Position numbers and translations under genes: made by a program | In this document: in pieces, positions 51,601 through 57,069 of the stretch | How positions within the stretch are numbered: the stretch's first letter is position 1 | Layout of the letters: every line of letters begins with the position of its first letter | Source of the DNA: CAYJAY01 sp964368445 | Lineage (GTDB): Bacteria; Bacillota; Clostridia; Oscillospirales; Ruminococcaceae | Length of the DNA: 57,069 nucleotides | Assembly (NCBI GenBank): GCA_964368445.1 | Contig: CAYJAY010000012.1 | Location: forward strand, 1-57,069 | Direction of reading: 5' to 3' | Notes under the pieces: model-generated | Told to the model about the DNA's origin: nothing | What the model saw: the letters and a program-made list of their open reading frames with translations, nothing else | The model's database searches: none

Positions 51601-52530
51601 GAAACCGATTCAACCGTCGTAAGTAGCGGAAACGACAACTTCCCTGTTGTTATTGTAACCGAGGGTTCAAGCTTAACAGTTGAGAGCTTGCCATACTACG
51701 CAATTGAACTTTCGACAGAAGAAACCGCCGAGACCCCGTCGATGTCAGACGAAGACGAAGAAGATGATGATGAAGAGGAACAAGAGGACGACTATGTCCT
51801 ATTAAAAGACATTGCAACGATAACCGAGGAGACGACGGTTCCGTCGATAAATCGAGATAATCTGGCGCGATACAGTTCAATCTCGGCAACTATAGCGGAC
51901 GGATACAACATAGGCCACGTCAGCCAAGACGTTGAACGAGCTCTTTCGGGGTACACTCCGCCCGACGGCGCAACGGTTGAAACCGAGGGCGAAAACGAGA
52001 TGATTAACGACGCATTAACTGACCTTGTGTTGATGGTTTTGCTTGCAATCGTGTTTATATATCTAATAATGGTTGCACAGTTCCAAAGCGTTTTGTCGCC
52101 GTTCATCGTTTTGTTCACGCTTCCGCTTGCGTTCACAGGAGGGCTCTTGTTGCTTTGGATTTGCGGAATGGAACTTTCGGTTGTTTCGATGCTTGGGTTC
52201 TTGGTGCTCGCCGGCGTTGTTGTTAACAACGGAATAGTGTTTGTTGACTATACCAACCAACTTCGCGAAAAAGGTTCTGATATATATTCGGCCCTTATTG
52301 AGACAGGGCGTTCGAGGATTCGCCCAATTCTTATGACGGCGCTTACAACGGTGCTTGCGATGAGTACTATGGCGCTTGGCATGGGACAGGGCGCAGAGAT
52401 GACCCAACCTATGGCTGTTGTTACGATTGGCGGGCTTATGTATGCAACGCTCCTTACGCTTTATGTCGTGCCCAACATCTATGCCATAATACATGACCGA
52501 AAAAGCAGACGAAACAAAAGGAGGGGTTAG
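48622..52530 (+). CDS. RND-superfamily exporter (AcrB/SwrC-like) with large extra domain
   Basis: A 1302-residue inner-membrane pump; AcrB-type proteins are usually about 1050. The first helix (YTVFVAVVLIIVLGVISFF), TYPGASPEKVELEVTSPLE, the central helix block with GLALGVGMLVDNSIVVIENI (proton-relay Asp region) and the late LGFLVLAGVVVNNGIVFVDY are standard. About 280 residues are added in the first extracytoplasmic part (about 195-475). These are a coiled-coil arm (YDEISATKYDLEEAQEEL), a middle block with different codon use, and a returning arm. A Glu/Asp-rich loop (EDEEDDDEEEQEDD) lies in the second. No membrane-fusion protein is nearby; the coiled-coil hairpin might do part of that work. 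Substrates are unknown. Confidence 0.93.
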   Translation: MIPSYSAKRPYTVFVAVVLIIVLGVISFFGMTTDLLPTFELPYILVITTYPGASPEKVELEVTSPLEAALGTAGGLNNMTSTSSENMSMITLEFVQETNMDSATIEVSNSIDLVKGSLPETVSAPMFLQMSADMLPIMVASVDMGLDTETADVVEYVEQTVIPAFERISGVASVTASGLVEPKLKVELDDDKIALLNKQFVEDIESSLDEAYDEISATKYDLEEAQEELSGGAGSPQDELAKANAGLTSAISTLNAMLAEKQSLEIDKAAFEGEKAGMEGLVAFTPIYNSIVSGFLSNHMLPLATGHGYTSFTQMTNAEFDIIQPIWTQTLNVPIDPTDPDSDTLLEVLSQFGDPTTYKGIVEIEAMFAFAPTRILEIETELRNIDTRLMVLSAMEPELTSGLNEAQSGYEQVVSGQMELTIGLADAQTQILIGLNSIEQVLNDFEATRDSTLEQADLTNIITEDMINGILTANNFSMPAGYIEDDTGEYLVKVGDVYDNIEEIENTLLMSLDATGDIFIGDVASVSLENVSDGSYAKVNGAPGIILQFQKQSTVSTTAVTNEIEDVIETLEGGGDGVRVVPLMNQGDYIDMIVNSVIQNLLYGGLLAIFVLLFFLRNIKPTIIIAFSIPISLMFSITLMYFTDVTLNIISLSGLALGVGMLVDNSIVVIENIYRMRHTGVPAKAAAVEGAKQVMGAITASTLTTICVFLPIVFTDGISRQLFTDMGLTIAYSLVTSLIVALTLVPAMSSLMLENVGELNKKTMFDNLIEVYAKSLAWSLKHKSVVLILVLSLLAVAVIGTTVMGTAFMPEMGSPQMSATLTIDPDEQDVDLFSLSDQYASQILSIDGVDYVGAMDQGSAGFAGMGGGGNSISYYILLSEDSPYDNKAVEKLICEKTAFLKGEISVQASTMDMSMMTGSGIQIVLKSNDLDELIAESGRIAQIMGTVEGVGEVTTGYEDADNEIRITVDKEKAMRKGLTVAQVYSEIASALTLETDSTVVSSGNDNFPVVIVTEGSSLTVESLPYYAIELSTEETAETPSMSDEDEEDDDEEEQEDDYVLLKDIATITEETTVPSINRDNLARYSSISATIADGYNIGHVSQDVERALSGYTPPDGATVETEGENEMINDALTDLVLMVLLAIVFIYLIMVAQFQSVLSPFIVLFTLPLAFTGGLLLLWICGMELSVVSMLGFLVLAGVVVNNGIVFVDYTNQLREKGSDIYSALIETGRSRIRPILMTALTTVLAMSTMALGMGQGAEMTQPMAVVTIGGLMYATLLTLYVVPNIYAIIHDRKSRRNKRRG
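49455..49760 (+). other. segment of atypical codon use inside the RND gene
   Basis: About 100 codons with many CCT, TCT, AAT, ACA and CCA codons and few of the NNC/NNG codons that dominate the flanks. The encoded stretch (FTPIYNSIVSGFLSNHMLP and on) is globular, not coiled coil, and sits at the tip of the predicted coiled-coil hairpin. The frame is intact across both borders. Confidence 0.6.
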
Positions 52531-52535
52531 AAAAT

Positions 52536-53174
52536 ATGATTGATGTAATCGAAAAAATTAACAGTCTTTCGCAAAAAGAGCTTTTGATATATGGTGCTGT
52601 GATAGAGTATATCAAAAGCGGAAGAAACCCCGGCGACATCACCATTTCCGAGATAGCGCAAAAGGCAGGCATTGGAAAAGGAACAGTCTACGAATATTTC
52701 AAAAGCAAAGAAGAGATTTTATTAAAAACAATCTTGTTTCAATTCGCAAAGAGCTTTGAACAAGCTTCAAAACTTCTCCAAAGCGGTAATCAGTTTAAAG
52801 AAATTTTCACATCTATGCTCGACAATGCATACTATGCGTTTGATGTTAAAAGCGCAAATTTCGGGGGAACGATCTCGATGTTTGCGTGTGGCGAAAAAAT
52901 TTCCAAAGACAAAGAGGAGTTTTTCGACGAAGCAAAAATTTTCGTTCAATATTTCAAAGACAGCACAGACAAACTTCTGAACGAGCTTATAGATATAGGT
53001 GTTTCACATGGTGTGTTCACCCGCGTTCAAGACCGCGAGTTTGCGATGTTTGCGATAAGCGCCGCCATATCGTCCTTTATAAACTCGACACACATCTTTA
53101 AGGACATCAAAGGCGCGGAATACGAAAAGGCAAAACAACATGCGTATAAATTGGTGGTTGAAGCGCTGGGGTAG
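52536..53174 (+). CDS. TetR/AcrR family transcriptional regulator
   Basis: A 212-residue regulator. The N-terminal helix-turn-helix is ITISEIAQKAGIGKGTVYEYFKSKEEIL, at about residues 28-55, followed by an all-helical ligand domain. It starts 6 bp after the RND stop with a GGAGGGG ribosome site inside the exporter's last codons. It probably represses the exporter operon through the CCGACCG-AA-CGGTCGG palindrome near 48590. Having the regulator downstream of its target gives negative feedback. The inducer is unknown. Confidence 0.93.
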   Translation: MIDVIEKINSLSQKELLIYGAVIEYIKSGRNPGDITISEIAQKAGIGKGTVYEYFKSKEEILLKTILFQFAKSFEQASKLLQSGNQFKEIFTSMLDNAYYAFDVKSANFGGTISMFACGEKISKDKEEFFDEAKIFVQYFKDSTDKLLNELIDIGVSHGVFTRVQDREFAMFAISAAISSFINSTHIFKDIKGAEYEKAKQHAYKLVVEALG

Positions 53175-53192
53175 ATAAAAGTTAATAGTGTT

Positions 53193-53292
53193 GGTGCGCC
53201 ACTTCGTGGCGGTATTTGAATGTGGAATGAGGAATGAGGAATGAGGAATGAGGAATGAGGAATGAGGAATGTCGGTGCGCCACTTCGTGGCG
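53193..53292. repeat. two copies of an intergenic hairpin repeat around a heptamer array
   Basis: GGTGCGCCACTTCGTGGCG occurs twice, 81 bp apart, each followed by a similar TTTGAAT-TGG stretch. The core CGCCAC-TTC-GTGGCG is a perfect hairpin. No gene is seen between 53175 and 53701; the 527 bp consist mainly of such repeats. Confidence 0.85.
53224..53271. repeat. tandem heptamer array (GGAATGA)
   Basis: Nearly seven perfect copies of the 7-bp unit GGAATGA in a row, lying between two copies of a hairpin repeat. Confidence 0.95.
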
Positions 53293-53341
53293 AAATTTGA
53301 ATATGGTTTTCGGCTTTTTGCATTTCTAAAAAATAGCAGAC

Positions 53342-53438
53342 GTAGGGCAAGGGCTCTGCTCTTGCCACTTGGTGATGCCGCTGTAATTGCGGGAAACTTG
53401 CGGAAAACTTGCGGAGCGACGAGTGCGTCGCTCCCTAC
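53342..53438. repeat. MITE-like intergenic unit bounded by GTAGGG/CCCTAC
   Basis: A 97-bp segment with inverted ends. It contains two internal hairpins: GGCAAG/CTTGCC and a perfect 9-bp GGAGCGACG/CGTCGCTCC. No coding potential is convincing. Repeats of this look are scattered between genes in many Clostridia. Confidence 0.65.
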
Positions 53439-53497
53439 CTCTCTATTGCGAGTTTGTTGGGTAATTTTTAGTGTTCATCTTTTTCGACGCCCTCGGC

Positions 53498-53553
53498 TCT
53501 CCCTGTATTGAAAGCCAAAGGTTTTCAAATTGGAGAGACTGTCACGAAGTGAC
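53498..53553. repeat. further intergenic palindromic modules
   Basis: CTCTCC/GGAGAG and TTGAAA/TTTCAA arms make one imperfect hairpin, followed directly by a GTCAC-GAA-GTGAC hairpin. This is part of the repeat-rich stretch after tetR. Confidence 0.6.
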
Positions 53554-53609
53554 TGAGAGGGCAAATGAAAAACTATTCATCTAAACTTTTGATTGACACA
53601 AAATAGTAG

Positions 53610-53628
53610 GGGCGGATATCATCCGCCC
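53610..53628. repeat. perfect GGGCGGAT/ATCCGCCC hairpin
   Basis: An 8-bp perfect stem with a 3-base loop preceded by GTAGG, the same prefix as the MITE-like unit at 53342. It probably belongs to the same repeat family. Confidence 0.7.
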
Positions 53629-53701
53629 GCCATTGGTTGCACAAAATATCATCCACTGCTGTTTCGATATTTAATCGGCATAAATGGTAATAATGAAAAA
53701 T

Positions 53702-53848
53702 TTATTCCTCCGACTTTTGTTTAAGCTCATAGATATTGTTCTGTGAAATAAAAAGTTCCTCGGATTGCTGTTGTAATATTTGCAACTGCTCTATAATATC
53801 ACTTATTCCGTTAAACAAAGTCAAATACATTTTTTTATAATCGTCCAT
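53702..53848 (-). CDS. 48-residue helical protein divergent from the XRE regulator
   Basis: A small ORF beginning MDDYKKMYLTLFNGISDIIE and ending in Lys/Glu (KQKSEE). It has a GAGGTG ribosome site 7 bases before the ATG and a well-formed promoter upstream. The sequence predicts one amphipathic helix followed by a Gln/Glu-rich coiled coil (LQILQQQSEELF). Small proteins with a DYKKMY-LTLFN start are common in Firmicutes genomes and prophages, but I know of no function. It faces away from the XRE-type regulator and probably shares its operator. Confidence 0.7.
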   Translation of the reverse strand: MDDYKKMYLTLFNGISDIIEQLQILQQQSEELFISQNNIYELKQKSEE

Positions 53849-53865
53849 ATTATCACCTCAAAAAT

Positions 53866-53904
53866 AAAATAACACAAAAGTGTTCTAATGTCAACATTTG
53901 TGTT
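53866..53904 (-). promoter_or_regulatory. promoter with overlapping palindromes in the divergent intergenic region
   Basis: On the minus strand, a perfect TTGACA and TATTTT are 17 bp apart. The palindrome AACAC-AAAA-GTGTT fills the spacer, and a related half-palindrome (AACA-TTTG-TGTT) covers the -35 side. This placement suggests repression by the XRE protein encoded divergently. Confidence 0.7.
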
Positions 53905-53951
53905 CAAAGTTTGCTTCATTTTTTCATAAAATATTATTGAGGTATGATTTT

Positions 53952-54185
53952 ATGAAAAAGAAGCAGTTAAGCCCAGAAGTTATCGGAAAAATTATAAGCG
54001 ACTACAGAAACGAGAAAGGCATTACTCAAGAGGTTTTAAGTGGTCTTGCGGATATAGGCAGAAGCCATTTAAGCGCTATTGAAAGAGGCGAGCGAAAGCC
54101 GACACTTGAAACTCTGTTCAAAATAAGCATTGGGCTAGAGGTGCCTATGTATAAGTTAGTTAAATCTATTGAAGATGAACTGTAA
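53952..54185 (+). CDS. XRE-family (Cro/CI-like) DNA-binding protein
   Basis: A 77-residue protein that is almost entirely one HTH_3 domain. VIGKIISDYRNEKGITQEVLSGLADIGRSHLSAIERGERKPTLETLFKI covers the five helices; the recognition helix is around RSHLSAIERG. There is no additional effector domain. It is transcribed divergently from a 48-residue ORF across a 103-bp region with paired palindromes, the layout of a minimal self-controlled switch. A GAGGT site lies about 10 bases upstream of the ATG. An in-frame ATG 18 codons earlier has no ribosome site. Confidence 0.88.
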   Translation: MKKKQLSPEVIGKIISDYRNEKGITQEVLSGLADIGRSHLSAIERGERKPTLETLFKISIGLEVPMYKLVKSIEDEL

Positions 54186-54271
54186 AAGTTAATGTATAAA
54201 AACATATCATTATATATTTGATTTTGAAAACACACCAAATTGTAAATCTTGATATCAAAAACAAATCCATT

Positions 54272-54315
54272 AAAAGAGACAGTAACGAAATCAACATTTC
54301 GCTACTGCCTCTTTT
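54272..54315. terminator. bidirectional terminator between XRE and OpuC genes
   Basis: A 20-bp stem with two mismatches (AAAAGAG, CAGTA, CGAAAT and their complements) and a CAAC loop, with A and T runs at the ends. It serves the converging XRE gene and the OpuC operon. Confidence 0.75.
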
Positions 54316-54390
54316 ACATTGCAAATAAGTTAAGTTTAAATTAAATTAACAAAAATATGTCATTCAAATTGCGGCGTAAGCCGCTCCATA

Positions 54391-54415
54391 ACTATTCACT
54401 ATTCACTATTCACTA
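54391..54415. repeat. tandem heptamer array (ACTATTC) overlapping the OpuC stop
   Basis: About 3.6 perfect copies of a 7-bp unit. The array covers the stop codon and the last residues of the OpuC fusion gene, so the end of that protein may have been set by repeat growth. Confidence 0.85.
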
Positions 54416-55992
54416 ATAAGCCCTTGTTCCATAAGGAATTCATACGAAACTTGGCTTGCGTCGAGACCCTCTTCGACAACTCTGCCGTTAAGCATGCTCA
54501 TCGTTTCATCACTTAGCGCGTCAGAAAGCTGTTTCATAAGCCCCTCAACTTCAGGGTATTGTTCGTATACCTTTTCGTTTACAAGCGGGAACATATGATA
54601 GGGTGGGAAGAAACCTAGGTCGTCTTCAAGAAGCACAAGGTTGTTTTTTGCAATCAAACTATCGGTCGAGAACGCTGTTATAACATCAACTTCGTCGTTT
54701 TCAATTGCGGTGTACATAAGCGTACCGGTAAAGTTCGGCGTGTCTTCAAAATACATATCATACATCTTTGACATGCCAAGATATCCATCTTCGCGAACCG
54801 CAAACTCGGGCGAACAACCAAGAAGCAAGCGTTCCGAAACCTTTGCAACATCCGACATGTTTTCAAGCGAATATTGTTCGGCGGTTTCCGGTTTAACCGC
54901 AAGCACATATGTGTTGTTAAAGTTCAGATGATCGAGGGCATAAAGATTATCGGTTTCACGAACAGTTTTTCTTATCTTTTCAAAAACCTCTTCGCTCGAC
55001 GTTCCGGGGGTGAACGTGTTTCCAAGAACTGCCGAATAAAGCGAACCGGAATATTCGGGGTATACATCAATTTCGCCCGAAGTTAGCGCGTTAAATGCAA
55101 CCATCGTTCCGCCAAGACCAAGTTTTCTTTCTATGTTTAAATCGGTGTTGTATTCAATCATGTCGGCTATTAGGTTTCCGACAACGCGTCCTTCAACCGC
55201 TTCTTTAGAACCAACAACAATGTCGGGTTCTTGCGCAAGGCTGCTGTAACCCATGACCCCGATAATAACCGCAAACGTCGCGGCAACCGCAGCAGCGGTT
55301 GTTCTTTTGCTTCTTTTCAAAGAAGCAACTGCTTCGGGGGTGATGTTTGCCGATTTAAGTTGTAAGCTAATTGGTGTTGCGGCTTTTTCGACTTTCGACA
55401 TAATAAAGTCCATCAACAACGCCAATATACAAGCAGGGATAGCGCCGGCTAACATCATCGTTGTGTTCATGGTATGTATGCCCGAGATAACAAGTGTTCC
55501 AAGAACTTCTGTTCCGATATAAGCGGCAATCGTCAAAAGACCAACGGCGGTTACCGAAGATATACGAATACCCGCCATAATAACGGGAAGAGCAAGCGGA
55601 ATTTGAACTTTAAAAAGAATTTGTGTGTTGGTCATTCCGATGCCTTTTGCGGCTTCTAGTGTATCTCGGTTTATGTTCGCAAGACCTGTGTATGTGTTTT
55701 TAAGTATCGGTAGAATCGAATACAAAACAACAACAAAAACTCCCGGAACGGCGCCTATGCCAAGCAACGGCATAACAAGACCTAAAAGCGAAAGGCTTGG
55801 AATTGCTTGAATTACGTTTGCAATGCTTAAAACCGGTTTATTAAGGTTTTTGTAATTGAATATTATAATTCCAAGCGGAACAGCTATTAAAATAGCGATG
55901 GCAATTGCAATGAAGGTGTATTGAACGTGGTTATAAAGAAGTTTGCCCACATATTCGATATTTGCGCCGTAATAAGCAATTAAACTAGTCAT
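54406..55992 (-). CDS. OpuC-type permease fused to its substrate-binding domain
   Basis: A 528-residue fusion. Residues 1 to about 225 are an ABC permease of the glycine betaine/choline type with about five helices and the EAA-like loop TLEAAKGIGMTNTQILFKVQIPLALP. A hydrophobic segment near 240 leads to an extracellular OpuAC-like binding domain (about 255-528; VGSKEAVEGRVVGNLIADMIE, LGGTMVAFNALTSGEIDVYPEYSG, VDVITAFSTDSLI). The fusion removes the need for a separate lipoprotein. It imports compatible solutes such as betaine, carnitine or choline during osmotic stress; the exact ligand is unclear. It overlaps the ATPase gene by 8 bp, with GGAGGTGG as ribosome site. Confidence 0.93.
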   Translation of the reverse strand: MTSLIAYYGANIEYVGKLLYNHVQYTFIAIAIAILIAVPLGIIIFNYKNLNKPVLSIANVIQAIPSLSLLGLVMPLLGIGAVPGVFVVVLYSILPILKNTYTGLANINRDTLEAAKGIGMTNTQILFKVQIPLALPVIMAGIRISSVTAVGLLTIAAYIGTEVLGTLVISGIHTMNTTMMLAGAIPACILALLMDFIMSKVEKAATPISLQLKSANITPEAVASLKRSKRTTAAAVAATFAVIIGVMGYSSLAQEPDIVVGSKEAVEGRVVGNLIADMIEYNTDLNIERKLGLGGTMVAFNALTSGEIDVYPEYSGSLYSAVLGNTFTPGTSSEEVFEKIRKTVRETDNLYALDHLNFNNTYVLAVKPETAEQYSLENMSDVAKVSERLLLGCSPEFAVREDGYLGMSKMYDMYFEDTPNFTGTLMYTAIENDEVDVITAFSTDSLIAKNNLVLLEDDLGFFPPYHMFPLVNEKVYEQYPEVEGLMKQLSDALSDETMSMLNGRVVEEGLDASQVSYEFLMEQGLISE

Positions 55993-57069
55993 TGTTCGCC
56001 ACCTCCTCGTAATCTATAAACTGTTGGCTCAAGGTTGTGACAAGGGTACTTGTTGTTACAAGCCCGTTTAACGTTCCGTCTTCATCCACAACGGGTATGC
56101 TTGAAACTCCAAGTGCTTTAACCTTTTTCAAAAGCTCGACTATCGAGTCGTATTGGCTCGCAATAACTTTTGGTGTTTTAACCATCGTAGATACCGGAGC
56201 AGATTTATCTTGGCATTGCGCAAGGTCAATGGCCGTTGCAACTCCTATAAACTTGTTCTGGTCGTTTAAAACAAGTATTCTGTCAACCTTTCTAAGCCTC
56301 ATGTTCTCAATGGCCTTTAATATCGGAACCTCCATAAACGTCGTTACGGGGGTAGTAACCATTATATCTTTTGCCCTTATATATTCGGGATTGCTCCAGA
56401 TACGGTTGCGCCCGACAAACGTAGAAACAAACTCGTTTATTGGATTTTTCAAGATGTTTTCGGGGGTGTCATATTGGACTATATCCCCTTCTTTCATGAT
56501 GCAGATTCTGTCCGCAATCTTAACCGCTTCGGTCATGTCATGGGTTACGAAAACTATTGTCTTTTTAAGTTTTGCTTGCAAGTTAACAAGCTCATCTTGC
56601 AGTTGATGTCTTGTTATTGGGTCGACCGCCGAAAACGGCTCGTCCATTAAAATAATTTCGGGGTCGGTTGCAAACGCTCTAGCAACGCCTATACGTTGGT
56701 TTTGCCCTCCCGAAAGTTGTACCGGATATCTTCCGCTGTACATCTCATAATCAAGCCCCACCATCTCGAGAAGCTTTTTTGTCGTTTTGTTTATCTCTTC
56801 TTCAGGAACCTTTTGAAGCTTTGGAATTACTTCAATGTTTTCCTTTATCGTCATGTGAGGAAAAAGCCCCGTTTGTTGGATTACGTATCCAATGTGTCGG
56901 CGTAGTTCAATAGGGTCTTTGTCGGTAATGTCCTCACCGTCTATATAGATTTTACCTTGTGTCGGGCGAATTAACTTGTTAATCATCTTAAGAGTTGTTG
57001 TTTTACCACAACCAGACGGACCTATGAGGACAACAATTTCGCCTTTTGCTATCTCGAAGTTTGCGTCGT
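55985..57069 (-). CDS. OpuCA-type ATP-binding protein with CBS pair (partial)
   Basis: The 5' end lies beyond the window. The coding frame is open to the last base, and the visible part begins within the Walker A region (VVLIGPSGCGKTTTLKM). VQLSGGQNQRIGVARA is the signature motif, and EIILMDEPFSAVDP is Walker B with the D-loop. The switch His is in FVTHDMTEA. Two CBS domains fill the C-terminal third (about 205-330 of the visible protein; DIMVTTPVTTFMEVP, DRILVLNDQNKFIGVATAI, SIPVVDEDGTLNGLVT). In OpuA these sense ionic strength or cyclic di-AMP. It energises the fused permease encoded just downstream. Confidence 0.95.
   Translation of the reverse strand, partial: DANFEIAKGEIVVLIGPSGCGKTTTLKMINKLIRPTQGKIYIDGEDITDKDPIELRRHIGYVIQQTGLFPHMTIKENIEVIPKLQKVPEEEINKTTKKLLEMVGLDYEMYSGRYPVQLSGGQNQRIGVARAFATDPEIILMDEPFSAVDPITRHQLQDELVNLQAKLKKTIVFVTHDMTEAVKIADRICIMKEGDIVQYDTPENILKNPINEFVSTFVGRNRIWSNPEYIRAKDIMVTTPVTTFMEVPILKAIENMRLRKVDRILVLNDQNKFIGVATAIDLAQCQDKSAPVSTMVKTPKVIASQYDSIVELLKKVKALGVSSIPVVDEDGTLNGLVTTSTLVTTLSQQFIDYEEVANND

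Noticed and set aside
53027..53368. 113-codon minus-strand ORF after tetR with repeated FLIPHSSF peptides
   Set aside because: Its repeated peptide is only the translation of the GGAATGA heptamer array and hairpin repeats, and it overlaps the 3' end of tetR antisense. No ribosome site was found.
53342..53438. CRISPR-like repeat array in the repeat island
   Set aside because: The repeats are palindromic modules of differing sequence without regular spacers, and no cas genes are in the window.
53269..53511. 80-codon plus-strand ORF in the repeat stretch
   Set aside because: It is made of palindromic intergenic repeats and has no plausible ribosome site or protein-like pattern.

Overview
The window comes from a spore-forming member of the Clostridia (Firmicutes). 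The evidence is a sporulation morphogenesis locus (SpoVM, a SipL-like SPOCS/LysM protein, SpoIVA), a Gram-positive division and cell wall (dcw) cluster whose MurE carries the DNPR motif of meso-diaminopimelate-adding enzymes, strong AGGAGG-type ribosome binding sites, and moderately AT-rich DNA. No rRNA, tRNA, CRISPR array, integrase or transposase was seen. Most genes lie on the minus strand; 11686-15065 and 48622-54185 are the plus-strand exceptions.

Layout. (1) 1-11415, minus: a surface polysaccharide operon. A membrane nucleotide-sugar 4,6-dehydratase, a PLP aminotransferase and an undecaprenyl-phosphate sugar-1-phosphate transferase probably make and load the first sugar. An FnlA/FnlB/FnlC trio makes UDP-N-acetyl-L-fucosamine, next to a WbuB-like transferase. 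A lone RmlC-type epimerase, a Vat-type acyltransferase, a DUF4160/DUF2442 pair, a zinc ribbon, a DPM1-like glycosyltransferase and a DUF2304 protein follow. (2) 11686-15065, plus: a 50-residue membrane ORF, spoVM, a sipL-like gene and spoIVA, with a good sigma-E type promoter before sipL. (3) 15338-33054, minus: a very long coiled-coil protein, uridine phosphorylase, then ftsZ, ftsQ, murG, ftsW, mraY, murF, murE, the class B PBP gene, ftsL, rsmH and mraZ. The cluster begins at a clear promoter with four 10-bp-spaced MraZ boxes. murB, murC, murD and ftsA are absent. (4) 33199-48443, minus: signalling and housekeeping genes. These are an HD-GYP response regulator with a hybrid histidine kinase, an anchored SGNH hydrolase, a CD1247-type zinc protein, efp, an Xaa-Pro peptidase, endonuclease IV, a FIST-EAL protein behind a c-di-GMP-I riboswitch, and a PAS-GGDEF diguanylate cyclase. 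(5) 48543-53174, plus: an RND exporter and its TetR regulator, with promoter and palindromic operator. (6) 53175-54405: a repeat-rich stretch with a small divergent XRE-regulator module. (7) 54406-57069, minus: an OpuC-type compatible-solute importer, cut by the window end.

Functional themes. SpoVM, SipL and SpoIVA act together at the forespore surface, and here their genes sit side by side. The dcw cluster supplies lipid II synthesis and septation. A c-di-GMP circuit is visible: a cyclase, an EAL enzyme whose mRNA leader senses c-di-GMP, and an HD-GYP regulator paired with a kinase. The observations most worth following are the riboswitch and its Shine-Dalgarno-adjacent alternative hairpin, the compact spoVM-sipL-spoIVA locus with its extra membrane ORF, the giant DivIVA-like coiled-coil protein beside ftsZ, the atypical FtsZ C-terminus, and the RND pump with a long extra domain of foreign-looking codon use.
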